Assembly: GCA_024640385.1 (NCBI GenBank)
Contig: JAHEFC010000129.1
Coordinates: 1 to 5,259 of the forward strand
Reading direction: 5' to 3'
DNA from: Sphingobacteriales bacterium
Lineage (GTDB): Bacteria > Bacteroidota > Bacteroidia > Chitinophagales > Chitinophagaceae
DNA: 5,259 nt
In this document: positions 1 to 5,259 of the stretch, one piece after another
Layout: every line of letters starts with the position of its first letter
Numbering within the stretch: the stretch's first letter is position 1
Notes under the pieces: generated by a model
Database searches by the model: none
Seen by the model: the letters and a program-made list of their open reading frames with translations, nothing else
Told to the model about the DNA's origin: nothing
Program-made: the position numbers and the translations under genes

Positions 1-418
1 CTGTTAGCCCGAAACACCCAAGCCATTCACCACTGCCCAGTTTAGGAAGATATTTCCGCTTCTGCTCTTCGCTGCCATAGGCATAGATCGGAAACATCAC
101 CAGAGAACCCTGCACAGATGCCGTTGACCGAACACCGCTGTCCCCACGCTCCAACTCCTGCATCATCAATCCATAACTGATATAATCCAGTCCGCCACCA
201 CCATATTCGACCGGCACAGTTGGACCGAAACAGCCCATCTCCCCCAGTTGTTTCACGATCTGCTGCGGAAATTCCGACCTCTGCGCATAGTCTTCAATGA
301 TGGGCGAAATTTCTTTTTTCACGTAATTCCTTACGGAATCCCTGACCATTTTATGTTCTTCCGTTAGTAATTCGTCTAAGGCATAATAATCCGGACTTTG
401 AAAAAGGTCTTGCGACAT
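1..418 (-). CDS. Acyl-CoA dehydrogenase, glutaryl-CoA dehydrogenase-like (N-terminal part, cut by window edge)
   Basis: Reading leftward from an ATG at 418-416 gives 139 residues before the window ends. They cover the N-terminal alpha domain and the start of the middle beta domain of an acyl-CoA dehydrogenase, an FAD enzyme of the cytoplasm. The stretch around residues 88-139 (ELERGDSGVRS, then SLVM, PIYAYGSEEQ, KYLP, GCFGLT) is very close to glutaryl-CoA dehydrogenase, which oxidatively decarboxylates glutaryl-CoA to crotonyl-CoA in lysine and tryptophan breakdown. From memory of the human enzyme, Arg94 and Ser98 hold the glutaryl carboxylate; by alignment these correspond to R97 and S101 here, which supports the substrate call over a generic short-chain enzyme. 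The catalytic glutamate lies in the C-terminal half, outside the window. There is no Shine-Dalgarno, but an exact TAnnTTTG lies 29 bp upstream of the ATG. The family call is firm; the exact substrate is likely but unproven. Confidence 0.9.
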   Translation of the reverse strand, partial: MSQDLFQSPDYYALDELLTEEHKMVRDSVRNYVKKEISPIIEDYAQRSEFPQQIVKQLGEMGCFGPTVPVEYGGGGLDYISYGLMMQELERGDSGVRSTASVQGSLVMFPIYAYGSEEQKRKYLPKLGSGEWLGCFGLT

Positions 419-447
419 AAAGCGTTTTTTAAGGTGATATCTGCCGG

Positions 448-455
448 CAAAGGTA
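448..455 (-). promoter_or_regulatory. Bacteroidota-type -7 element for the acyl-CoA dehydrogenase gene
   Basis: Read leftward from 455 the sequence is TACCTTTG, an exact match to the Bacteroidota -7 consensus TAnnTTTG. It would start transcription around 440, leaving a leader of about 20 nt before the ATG at 418. A TTG occurs upstream on the same strand, but only 14 nt from the TA, shorter than the usual -33 spacing, so only the -7 box is convincing. Confidence 0.55.
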
Positions 456-478
456 AGACATCCTTTTTTCAACCCCTT

Positions 479-492
479 AGTCTGTTCAGACT
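479..492. promoter_or_regulatory. 14-bp perfect dyad in the divergent intergenic region, possible operator
   Basis: AGTCTG-TT-CAGACT is a perfect inverted repeat with 6-bp arms and a 2-bp centre. It sits about 38-51 bp upstream of the expected start of the leftward transcript, a position where activators or repressors often bind. It is flanked by an imperfect direct repeat, TCAACCCCTT (469-478) and TCAAACCCCTT (510-520), about four helical turns apart. The operator role is inference; a chance dyad of this size in 193 bp is not rare. Confidence 0.25.
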
Positions 493-526
493 TGTTACAG
501 CAAATAACATCAAACCCCTTTCTCTT

Positions 527-546
527 CCATGTGTAAAACACCATGG
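527..546. repeat. Imperfect inverted repeat (CCATGTGT / ACACCATGG) in the intergenic region
   Basis: CCATGTGT at 527-534 pairs with ACACCATGG at 538-546 apart from one extra C, leaving a loop of three A. It lies between the two divergent promoters, so it is probably not transcribed from either. It is more likely a DNA-level feature or chance than an RNA hairpin. No function can be assigned. Confidence 0.25.
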
Positions 547-560
547 ATAAATGTTTTTTT

Positions 561-574
561 CACATCATTATGTG
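561..574. promoter_or_regulatory. Short dyad CACAT-N4-ATGTG upstream of the rightward promoter
   Basis: CACAT (561-565) and ATGTG (570-574) form a perfect 5-bp inverted repeat around CATT. An alternative pairing of TCAC (560-563) with GTGA (575-578) overlaps it. It lies roughly 38-51 bp upstream of the ATG at 612, which is close to the expected transcription start, mirroring the position of the 479-492 dyad relative to the opposite promoter. This is weak evidence for an operator. Confidence 0.2.
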
Positions 575-598
575 GTGAACCCGTTATTAATGCCCCGA

Positions 599-606
599 TA
601 ACTTTG
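599..606 (+). promoter_or_regulatory. Bacteroidota-type -7 element just before the membrane-protein start
   Basis: TAACTTTG matches TAnnTTTG exactly and ends only five bases before the ATG at 612. Bacteroidota transcripts normally begin a few bases after this box, so the mRNA would start at or next to the start codon and be leaderless or nearly so. No clear -33 TTTG is visible at the expected distance. Confidence 0.55.
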
Positions 607-611
607 CGGCT

Positions 612-1310
612 ATGAACGCATTCTCTAACAGGCCGGGCTGGACGGCTTTTTTATTTGTGACTTTCTGGGCAATAGCGGCCAATGCGTATTCTTACTTCAT
701 GATGATCAGAAGTTGCGAGGTAAGGCATGTTGACAATATCGAAACCTTACTGGTGGTACTGGTCGCCATCTTACTGTTTTTTCAAAAGCAGGCGGGATTT
801 CCACAGCCCATTGACCTTACTATCGGGAACAGGAACAGATTCCTGATCCCGGTTGTTGCAGGCCTGTTATTCGGTATGCTGGATATTATATTCGTCCGCG
901 TGCTGCAACATCCCCAGCCATACACTAGTTTCCCTCCCTATCTGCAGCCATTCCCCTACTCTGTATTCCTTTATATCAATGGTGCGATTTACATGGAAGT
1001 CTTTTATAGGCTATTGCCCTTCACACTGATAATGCTTCCAGTCACCAGGTTCACTCCCGAAAAATATCATTTCCCCATATTCATTGCCATCGCTATCATT
1101 ACATCCCTGGTGGAACCCATCCTCCAATTCCCGGAAGGAGCATTATGGTTCAGGATCTATTCCACTGTTTCAGGTTTTGCCATGAATTTCCTGCAAGCCT
1201 GGTATTTCCGTAAATATGGATTCTTCGCTTCGCTGTCGGTCAGGGTTGGGCATTACCTGGTCTGGCACATCCTGCATGGCATCTATGTGGAAGCCTTCGA
1301 ATTACCCTGA
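612..1310 (+). CDS. Polytopic membrane protein resembling CPBP (Abi) family intramembrane proteases, degenerate motif 1
   Basis: This 232-residue protein is strongly hydrophobic, with about six to seven membrane segments (roughly 11-31, 44-58, 77-96, 115-143, 154-172, 182-200, 204-222). The second half has the outline of the CPBP/Abi (CAAX protease and bacteriocin-processing) family. MEVFYR at 128-133 occupies the place of the EExxxR motif, a glycine-containing helix (VSGFAMNF) is followed by a 'KYG' turn, and a last helix carries GHY at 213-215 with further histidines at 219 and 222. The first glutamate of EExxxR is methionine, the usual motif-2 histidine is not evident (SLVEP near 165-169), and the Asn after the last motif is absent. 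A catalytic role is therefore doubtful. The ATG at 612 is kept because the first membrane helix follows directly and the next methionines (30, 31) fall at its end. It lies 39 bp upstream of the amidohydrolase gene. The protein is real; the family call is tentative. Confidence 0.75.
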   Translation: MNAFSNRPGWTAFLFVTFWAIAANAYSYFMMIRSCEVRHVDNIETLLVVLVAILLFFQKQAGFPQPIDLTIGNRNRFLIPVVAGLLFGMLDIIFVRVLQHPQPYTSFPPYLQPFPYSVFLYINGAIYMEVFYRLLPFTLIMLPVTRFTPEKYHFPIFIAIAIITSLVEPILQFPEGALWFRIYSTVSGFAMNFLQAWYFRKYGFFASLSVRVGHYLVWHILHGIYVEAFELP

Positions 1311-1325
1311 TCCGCAAAAATGAAT

Positions 1326-1333
1326 TAACTTTT
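1326..1333 (+). promoter_or_regulatory. Weak -7-like element before the amidohydrolase gene
   Basis: TAACTTTT matches seven of the specified-plus-free positions of TAnnTTTG, with the final G replaced. It sits 16 nt before the ATG at 1350. A short AGGTG at 1334-1338 is eleven bases from the start, rather far for a ribosome binding site. The gene may instead be read from the upstream promoter at 599-606. Confidence 0.25.
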
Positions 1334-1349
1334 AGGTGTAAAAATCAAT

Positions 1350-2708
1350 ATGCGATCCATCTTCCTGTTGTTGACCTTTTTAGCCGCTTCAAACTTGATA
1401 AAGGCACAGGGTGGCGATTTCATTTTCACGCATGTGAACGTGATCCCCATGAACAAGGAGATGATCATTCCCGACCAGATGGTCACGATCCGGGATGGCA
1501 GGATCATTTCCATCAAACCCACTACCAAAAAAAAGATCTCCAGCGATAATAAGGTCATCGACTGTACCGGGAAATTCCTTATACCCGGCCTGGCAGAAAT
1601 GCATGCTCATATACCCCCGGTTGGTGATATCGAACCCATGAAAACCGTGCTTAAACTCTTCCTCGCCAATGGAGTCACCACCATCAGGGGCATGCTCGGA
1701 CATCCGCTTCATATTGAACTCCGGGATAAAGTAAAAGACGGGAGCATCATGGGACCCAGGATCTATACCTCGGGCCCTTCTTTCAGCGGGAAATCAGTGG
1801 CTTCCCCGGAACAGGCCGCCGCCATGGTCATTCAGCAAAAACACCTGGGCTATGATTTCTTAAAACTTCATCCCGGCCTTTCCAAAGAAATATTCCTGGC
1901 CATTGTAAAAACAGCCAGGGAAGAGGAGATCCCTTTTGCAGGACATGTATCAGCCGATGTTGGTGTTTGGCTGGCGATTTCTTCCGGCTATGCCACTATC
2001 GATCATATGGATGGTTTTATTGAAGCCATGGTCAGCGGTATTGAACATATGAAACCTGAAGAGATCGGTCCTTTCGGTATGAATATCGCAGATCATGCAG
2101 ATACTTCAGTCATACCAAAACTAATGAACGACCTGAAGCAGCATAAAATATGGGTTGTGCCAACCGAAGCACTCTCTCAAAGATGGTTCTCACCCTTACG
2201 CACAGCCGAAGATCTGGCTTCAGAGCCTGAAATGGTTTATATAGACAGGAAAACCCTGGCCGGCTGGATCCAGTCCAAGACTAATATTGAAAAAGATCCT
2301 TCCTATAACAGGGAATCAGCGATAGCATTTGTCAAACTGAGACAAAAGCTTGTCTATTATATGAATGCCTATGGAGTAAACATTTTACTGGGTTCAGATG
2401 CCCCACAGGTTTTTGATGTGCCTGGTTTCTCCTTACACGAGGAACTGAAATATTACACCGAAGCCGGGCTGACCCCCTATGAGGCATTGAAAACCGGTAC
2501 CTATAATGTAGGCCGGTTTTTGAAACGGGATGATATCGGCATTATCAGAACCGGTGCCCGTGCTGATCTCATCTTACTGGACGAAAACCCTCTCCTGTCC
2601 ATTGATAACACAAAAAAGATATCCGGCGTGATGGCCGAAGGGCGTTGGTATTCAAAGGAATTCCTGGACGACCAGCTCGACCAGATCAAAAGGAGTAACC
2701 AACAATAA
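1350..2708 (+). CDS. Exported metal-dependent amidohydrolase (imidazolonepropionase/prolidase-like)
   Basis: The product is 452 residues. Residues 1-19 form a type I signal peptide (basic MR, a hydrophobic run, likely cut at IKA|Q near 19-20), and there is no lipobox cysteine, so a soluble periplasmic or secreted enzyme is expected. A small beta-sandwich half precedes the TIM barrel (DGRIISI, then GKFLIPGLAEMHAH), and the sandwich is completed at the C-terminus (GARADLILLDENPL, 402-415). All ligands of a binuclear amidohydrolase centre can be picked out: H85 and H87 (HAH), K172 in DFLKLH as the likely carboxylated lysine, H199 (AGH), H219 (IDH) and D350 (GSD). The enzyme should therefore be active. 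The arrangement is that of the COG1228-type group, which includes imidazolonepropionase relatives and Xaa-Pro/Xaa-Arg dipeptidases. An exported member is more likely a peptidase or amidase on scavenged compounds than a histidine-pathway enzyme, but the substrate cannot be read from sequence. It is 25 bp from the downstream kinase gene. Confidence 0.92.
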   Translation: MRSIFLLLTFLAASNLIKAQGGDFIFTHVNVIPMNKEMIIPDQMVTIRDGRIISIKPTTKKKISSDNKVIDCTGKFLIPGLAEMHAHIPPVGDIEPMKTVLKLFLANGVTTIRGMLGHPLHIELRDKVKDGSIMGPRIYTSGPSFSGKSVASPEQAAAMVIQQKHLGYDFLKLHPGLSKEIFLAIVKTAREEEIPFAGHVSADVGVWLAISSGYATIDHMDGFIEAMVSGIEHMKPEEIGPFGMNIADHADTSVIPKLMNDLKQHKIWVVPTEALSQRWFSPLRTAEDLASEPEMVYIDRKTLAGWIQSKTNIEKDPSYNRESAIAFVKLRQKLVYYMNAYGVNILLGSDAPQVFDVPGFSLHEELKYYTEAGLTPYEALKTGTYNVGRFLKRDDIGIIRTGARADLILLDENPLLSIDNTKKISGVMAEGRWYSKEFLDDQLDQIKRSNQQ

Positions 2709-2709
2709 C

Positions 2710-2717
2710 TATCTTTA
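2710..2717 (+). promoter_or_regulatory. Weak -7-like element before the fructosamine kinase gene
   Basis: TATCTTTA fits TAnnTTTG except for the last base. It lies within the 25-bp gap after the amidohydrolase stop, or at most touches it, and ends 16 nt before the ATG at 2734. It may give the kinase gene some expression of its own, or be chance. No Shine-Dalgarno is visible, so start choice rests on the protein alignment. Confidence 0.22.
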
Positions 2718-2733
2718 CCCTAATCCAGACCGC

Positions 2734-3618
2734 ATGTTGATCAATCAGAATTTTCAGTTGCACCTGACCGGTTGTTTTTCCAATTTCTTCAATGAACCTG
2801 TTGAAGTGACACATGGTGAATCAGCCCCGGGTGGCGACATCAGCCAGACCTTTATACTGCACACCACCAAAGGAAAGTTTTTCATCAAAGTCAACGCCGC
2901 TTTATTCGGACTGGACTTTTTCGAAAAAGAAGCGCGGGGCCTGGCAACGCTGGCCAATGCAGGAACGCTTAAAGTCCCCAGACCTTTGTTCGACGGAAAA
3001 TTTCACCAGCAGATCTACGTGGTAATGGAATACCTGGAAAGGGGAACTCCTGCAGCGGATTTCTGGTCAGACTTTGGCAGATCCATTGCTGCCATGCACA
3101 GGCATACCCGTGAGGCGTACGGACTGGACTATGATAATTATATCGGCAAACTGCACCAGCTCAATGAAAGCCGCCCCACCTGGCACGAGTTCTATTCTTC
3201 ACAACGCATCATGCCCCTGGTTTACAAAGCAGAGAAGATCAAAATGCTCCCTGCAGAAACCGTACATCATGCTGAACAGATGTGCGCAAAACTCTCTTCA
3301 CTGATCCCTGAAGAACAACCCGCACTGCTGCATGGAGATCTCTGGAAAGGGAATTTCATGGTATACCAGACTGGAAAGGCAGCCATATTCGATCCTTCTG
3401 TTTTCTATGGCCATAGGGAATTCGACCTGGCCATTGCCAGGTTATTCGGAGGATACGATGAATCTTTCTACCAGGCCTATCATGAGGCCTATCCGCTAAC
3501 GCCCGGGCATATCGAAAGGGTCGATATCTTCCAGCTATATCATTTGCTGGTCCACCTCCTGCTGTTTGGAGGCCATTATAAGGAAGATGTGAAAACTATC
3601 CTTAAAAAATACAGCTGA
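2734..3618 (+). CDS. Fructosamine-3-kinase / ketosamine-3-kinase family protein
   Basis: The 294 residues match the full usual length of the fructosamine kinase family, cytoplasmic enzymes with an aminoglycoside-phosphotransferase-like fold. They phosphorylate sugar-derived ketosamines on amines or proteins so that the adduct falls off, repairing early glycation; bacterial members usually prefer ribulosamines or erythrulosamines. Landmarks in order are GGDIS at 33-37, FIKV with the likely ATP-binding lysine K52, F63-E64-K-E66 in the helix that should supply the paired glutamate, and VMEY-L at the hinge (97-101). Next come the catalytic loop LHGDLWKGN at 199-207 with base D202 and N207, then FDPSVFYGHRE at 219-229, where D220 is the metal-binding equivalent of DFG. 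The family-typical end RLFGGY...FYQAYHEAYPL...QLYHLLVHLLLFG follows. No key residue is missing. The stop codon abuts that of the opposing SET gene. The family is certain; the physiological substrate is unknown. Confidence 0.95.
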   Translation: MLINQNFQLHLTGCFSNFFNEPVEVTHGESAPGGDISQTFILHTTKGKFFIKVNAALFGLDFFEKEARGLATLANAGTLKVPRPLFDGKFHQQIYVVMEYLERGTPAADFWSDFGRSIAAMHRHTREAYGLDYDNYIGKLHQLNESRPTWHEFYSSQRIMPLVYKAEKIKMLPAETVHHAEQMCAKLSSLIPEEQPALLHGDLWKGNFMVYQTGKAAIFDPSVFYGHREFDLAIARLFGGYDESFYQAYHEAYPLTPGHIERVDIFQLYHLLVHLLLFGGHYKEDVKTILKKYS

Positions 3619-3621
3619 TCA
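3616..3621. other. Two opposing stop codons fused in one palindrome (TGATCA)
   Basis: TGA at 3616-3618 ends the rightward kinase gene and TCA at 3619-3621 is the TGA of the leftward SET gene. The dyad extends to CTGATCAG (3615-3622). There is no intergenic DNA, and I see no hairpin followed by a U-run for either transcript nearby. Termination must occur inside the opposite gene or the transcripts overlap. Confidence 0.9.
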
Positions 3622-4005
3622 GTCTTTCACATCAAACCAGACCTTGTTCTGGTTATTCCATTTACCGTTGTAGTTGATGGTGAGTTCTTCGCCTGCTTTG
3701 ATGGGCCTGACTGTTTTAATGGACATGATGTTGTTATCATAGTCCATCTCATATTCACAATTGGACATATAGGAATGATTGTACAGGGCCACGTAACCCA
3801 GTGCCATACAACATTTGTCTCGCTTCACACCCCACTCAAAAATATAATGGTACAGCAATGTTTTGTCTAACAAGACCCTGTCCTGCCTGGGCATTACGAT
3901 CACGGGCGACATCTCTACCACTGTCATTTTACCCAGATCTTCTGAAGTAAACACACCTCTGCCCTTCTCCGGGGTACCGGCAACAAATAAACATGGAAGT
4001 ATCAT
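3619..4005 (-). CDS. Stand-alone SET-domain protein (putative protein-lysine N-methyltransferase)
   Basis: The gene encodes 128 residues that are essentially a bare SET domain, a fold using S-adenosylmethionine to methylate lysine side chains. Visible motifs are KGRGVF at 14-19 (SAM-binding loop), YNHS at 75-78 followed by YMSNCEYEMD, replacing the usual NHSCxPN, and IKAGEELTINYNG at 102-114 with the conserved tyrosine Y112. No pre-SET or post-SET cysteine cluster follows; the protein ends shortly afterwards (WFDVKD). I start it at the ATG at 4005-4003, giving MILPCLFVAGTPEKGRGVF, which begins as SET proteins of this size usually do. The frame stays open upstream to a TTG at 4050, but that would run through the promoter region of the divergent mgtE gene and add 15 unlike residues. 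Bacterial SET proteins are known but their targets are mostly undefined, so the methyltransferase role is inferred from the fold. Confidence 0.88.
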   Translation of the reverse strand: MILPCLFVAGTPEKGRGVFTSEDLGKMTVVEMSPVIVMPRQDRVLLDKTLLYHYIFEWGVKRDKCCMALGYVALYNHSYMSNCEYEMDYDNNIMSIKTVRPIKAGEELTINYNGKWNNQNKVWFDVKD

Positions 4006-4023
4006 GTGACTAAGGTCTGACAA

Positions 4024-4037
4024 AAAAAGTATTTTTA
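4024..4037. promoter_or_regulatory. Overlapping divergent -7-like elements for the SET gene and mgtE
   Basis: Rightward, TATTTTTA (4030-4037) ends 20 nt before the mgtE ATG. Leftward, TACTTTTT (4031 down to 4024) ends 18 nt before the SET ATG. Both fit TAnnTTT without the final G, and they share the same TA step at 4030-4031, within a run of seven A on one side and five T on the other. On the leftward strand a TTTG at 4051-4048 lies 16 nt from the TA and could serve as -33. Only one polymerase could open this site at a time. Confidence 0.35.
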
Positions 4038-4057
4038 CAGTCCGGGGCAAACCAATT

Positions 4058-5259
4058 ATGGAACTGGAAAACTTAAGTCTTCAGGAAAAATTCGAAGAGG
4101 TCATCTCGCGTGATGACAAACTGGAGATACAGGATTTCCTGAATAACCAGAACATCAGTGATGTATGTGACCTCATCAATGATTATGAAGAGTATGAAGT
4201 CCAGATCATTGCTTCACTTTCCACTAACCGGGCCGCCAGTACCTTCAAGATCCTCGATTTCCCGGTTCAGAAAAGGGTGATACAGGACCTGCCTCCGCTG
4301 AAAACGGCCGAATTGTTGAATGCTTTGCCTGCGGATGACCGGACAGCATTCCTTGAAGAGCTGCCCGTTGAAGTGGTCAGGGAACTTTTGAAAATGCTTG
4401 AACCGGAAGAAAGACGGATCACCCTGGCCCTGCTTGGATACCCTGAGGGCAGCGTGGGAAGGCTGATGACCCCGGACTATCTGGCGGTGAACCAGGAATG
4501 GACCATTGCCGAAGTACTGAACTATATCCGGATATTCGGTAAAGACGTAGAGACCCTGGATGTCATCTATGTAGTGAACGAACAGGGAAAACTGATCGAT
4601 GACGTAAGGATCCGGGAGTTCCTGATCTCCCCTCCCGAGAAAAAAGTGGCGGAGATCGTTGATGGCCGTTTTATTACACTTCATGTGAACGACGACCAGG
4701 AGATGGCCAACCAGGTGTTCAAGATGAATAATCGTGTAGCCCTTCCCGTTGTAAATGACAGCGACATACTCATGGGTATCGTTACCATCGATGATGTATT
4801 GTGGGTGGCCAATGAGGAGTTCAGTGAAGACATGCAGAAAATGGGTGGTACCGAAGCCCTGGACGAACCATACCTGGAAATGCCCATTTTAAAACTCTTC
4901 AAGAAAAGAGTGGTCTGGCTGATCGTGCTGTTTGTTGGTGAGATGCTAACGGCAACGGCTATGGGATATTATGAACATGAGATAGAAAAAGCGGTTGTGC
5001 TTGCCCTGTTCGTTCCGCTGATCATTTCAAGCGGAGGCAACAGCGGATCCCAGGCATCCACATTGATCATACAGGCCATGGCCGTAGGCGAGATCAGCCT
5101 GCCAGACTGGTGGCGGGTGATGCGGAGAGAGATCGTATCTGGCCTGATGCTGGGATCAGTACTTGGGATCATTGGATTCTTCAGGATCATTTTATGGTCC
5201 AGGTTCTTCCCCGATATATACGGCCAGCATTACATATTCATAGCCGCATCCGTGGGGTT
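4058..5259 (+). CDS. mgtE: Magnesium transporter MgtE (C-terminus cut by window edge)
   Basis: From ATG 4058 the frame is open to the window end, giving 400 residues of a protein normally about 450 long. MgtE is a homodimeric inner-membrane Mg2+ channel gated by its cytosolic domains. An acidic helical N domain covers about 10-125 (with ALPADDRTAFLEELP at 89-103). Two CBS domains follow, beginning at GSVGRLMTPDYLAV (131-144) and near 205 and ending in GIVTIDDVLWVANEE (240-254). A plug helix then leads to membrane segments near 283-303, 312-335 and 360-380. The pore signature VPLIISSGGNSGSQASTL lies at 319-336. By memory-based alignment to the Thermus protein, several cytosolic Mg2+-sensing acids remain (D246, E254, E257, D258), while one seems replaced by W249. 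The last helices and the pore aspartate are beyond the window. It is divergent from the SET gene, with 52 bp between starts. Confidence 0.96.
   Translation, partial: MELENLSLQEKFEEVISRDDKLEIQDFLNNQNISDVCDLINDYEEYEVQIIASLSTNRAASTFKILDFPVQKRVIQDLPPLKTAELLNALPADDRTAFLEELPVEVVRELLKMLEPEERRITLALLGYPEGSVGRLMTPDYLAVNQEWTIAEVLNYIRIFGKDVETLDVIYVVNEQGKLIDDVRIREFLISPPEKKVAEIVDGRFITLHVNDDQEMANQVFKMNNRVALPVVNDSDILMGIVTIDDVLWVANEEFSEDMQKMGGTEALDEPYLEMPILKLFKKRVVWLIVLFVGEMLTATAMGYYEHEIEKAVVLALFVPLIISSGGNSGSQASTLIIQAMAVGEISLPDWWRVMRREIVSGLMLGSVLGIIGFFRIILWSRFFPDIYGQHYIFIAASVG

Noticed and set aside
1325..1712. Two minus-strand open frames over the start of the amidohydrolase gene
   Set aside because: Both lie over the amidohydrolase coding strand, including its signal peptide and HxH motif, and have no start signals or recognisable domains.
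2813..3304. Short plus-strand frames inside the kinase gene
   Set aside because: These are out-of-frame readings of an intact, well-conserved fructosamine kinase gene; compositions are not protein-like.
4021..4037. A-run followed by T-run read as an intrinsic terminator stem
   Set aside because: It is AT only, with no GC-rich stem, and lies between divergent gene starts, where no transcript needs to end.
4006..4050. N-terminal extension of the SET gene to a TTG codon at 4050
   Set aside because: It uses a rare start, crosses the putative promoter, and adds 15 residues unlike the family; the ATG at 4005 gives the usual SET N-terminus.
4214..4684. Open frame of 156 codons on the minus strand
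   Set aside because: It is entirely antisense to mgtE, whose protein is clearly recognisable; the antisense product is rich in Gln, His, Phe and Arg and resembles no known family.
1..5259. Search for mobile elements, CRISPR repeats, tRNAs, toxin-antitoxin or defence genes
   Set aside because: I saw no transposase, terminal repeats, spaced direct repeat array, cloverleaf-like sequence or recognisable defence domain; the CPBP-like protein alone is not enough to call an immunity or defence locus.

Overview
This looks like an ordinary chromosomal stretch from a member of the Bacteroidota, probably a Chitinophagaceae-like bacterium. The evidence is a moderate GC content, almost no Shine-Dalgarno sequences, and TAnnTTTG-type -7 promoter elements just upstream of the starts. 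The exported protein also has a short '...KAQ' signal peptide of the kind common in this phylum. The assignment is inferred from sequence character and remembered protein families, not from a search.

Layout: six protein genes, two of them cut by the window edges. On the left, a glutaryl-CoA dehydrogenase-like acyl-CoA dehydrogenase runs leftward off the window (1-418, minus). A 193-bp divergent intergenic region (419-611) carries a -7 element for each direction and several short dyads. Then come three rightward genes with gaps of 39 and 25 bp: a polytopic membrane protein resembling the CPBP/Abi family with a degenerate first motif (612-1310), an exported metal-dependent amidohydrolase (1350-2708), and a fructosamine/ketosamine-3-kinase family protein (2734-3618). 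The kinase gene ends stop-to-stop against a leftward stand-alone SET-domain gene (3619-4005, minus). The SET gene is divergent, across 52 bp, from a rightward mgtE magnesium transporter gene that runs off the right edge (4058-5259).

How the genes work together: no single pathway joins all six. The 612-3618 trio may be one transcription unit, but each gene also has its own weak promoter-like match, and no biochemical link is proven. The acyl-CoA dehydrogenase (amino-acid or acyl-CoA catabolism) and MgtE (Mg2+ uptake) are housekeeping functions. There is no mobile element, CRISPR array, tRNA or rRNA, and I see no clear previously undescribed system. The most notable points are the SET/mgtE promoter, where two divergent -7-like elements share one TA step, the probably leaderless CPBP-like gene with a degenerate active site, and the stop codons fused in one TGATCA palindrome.
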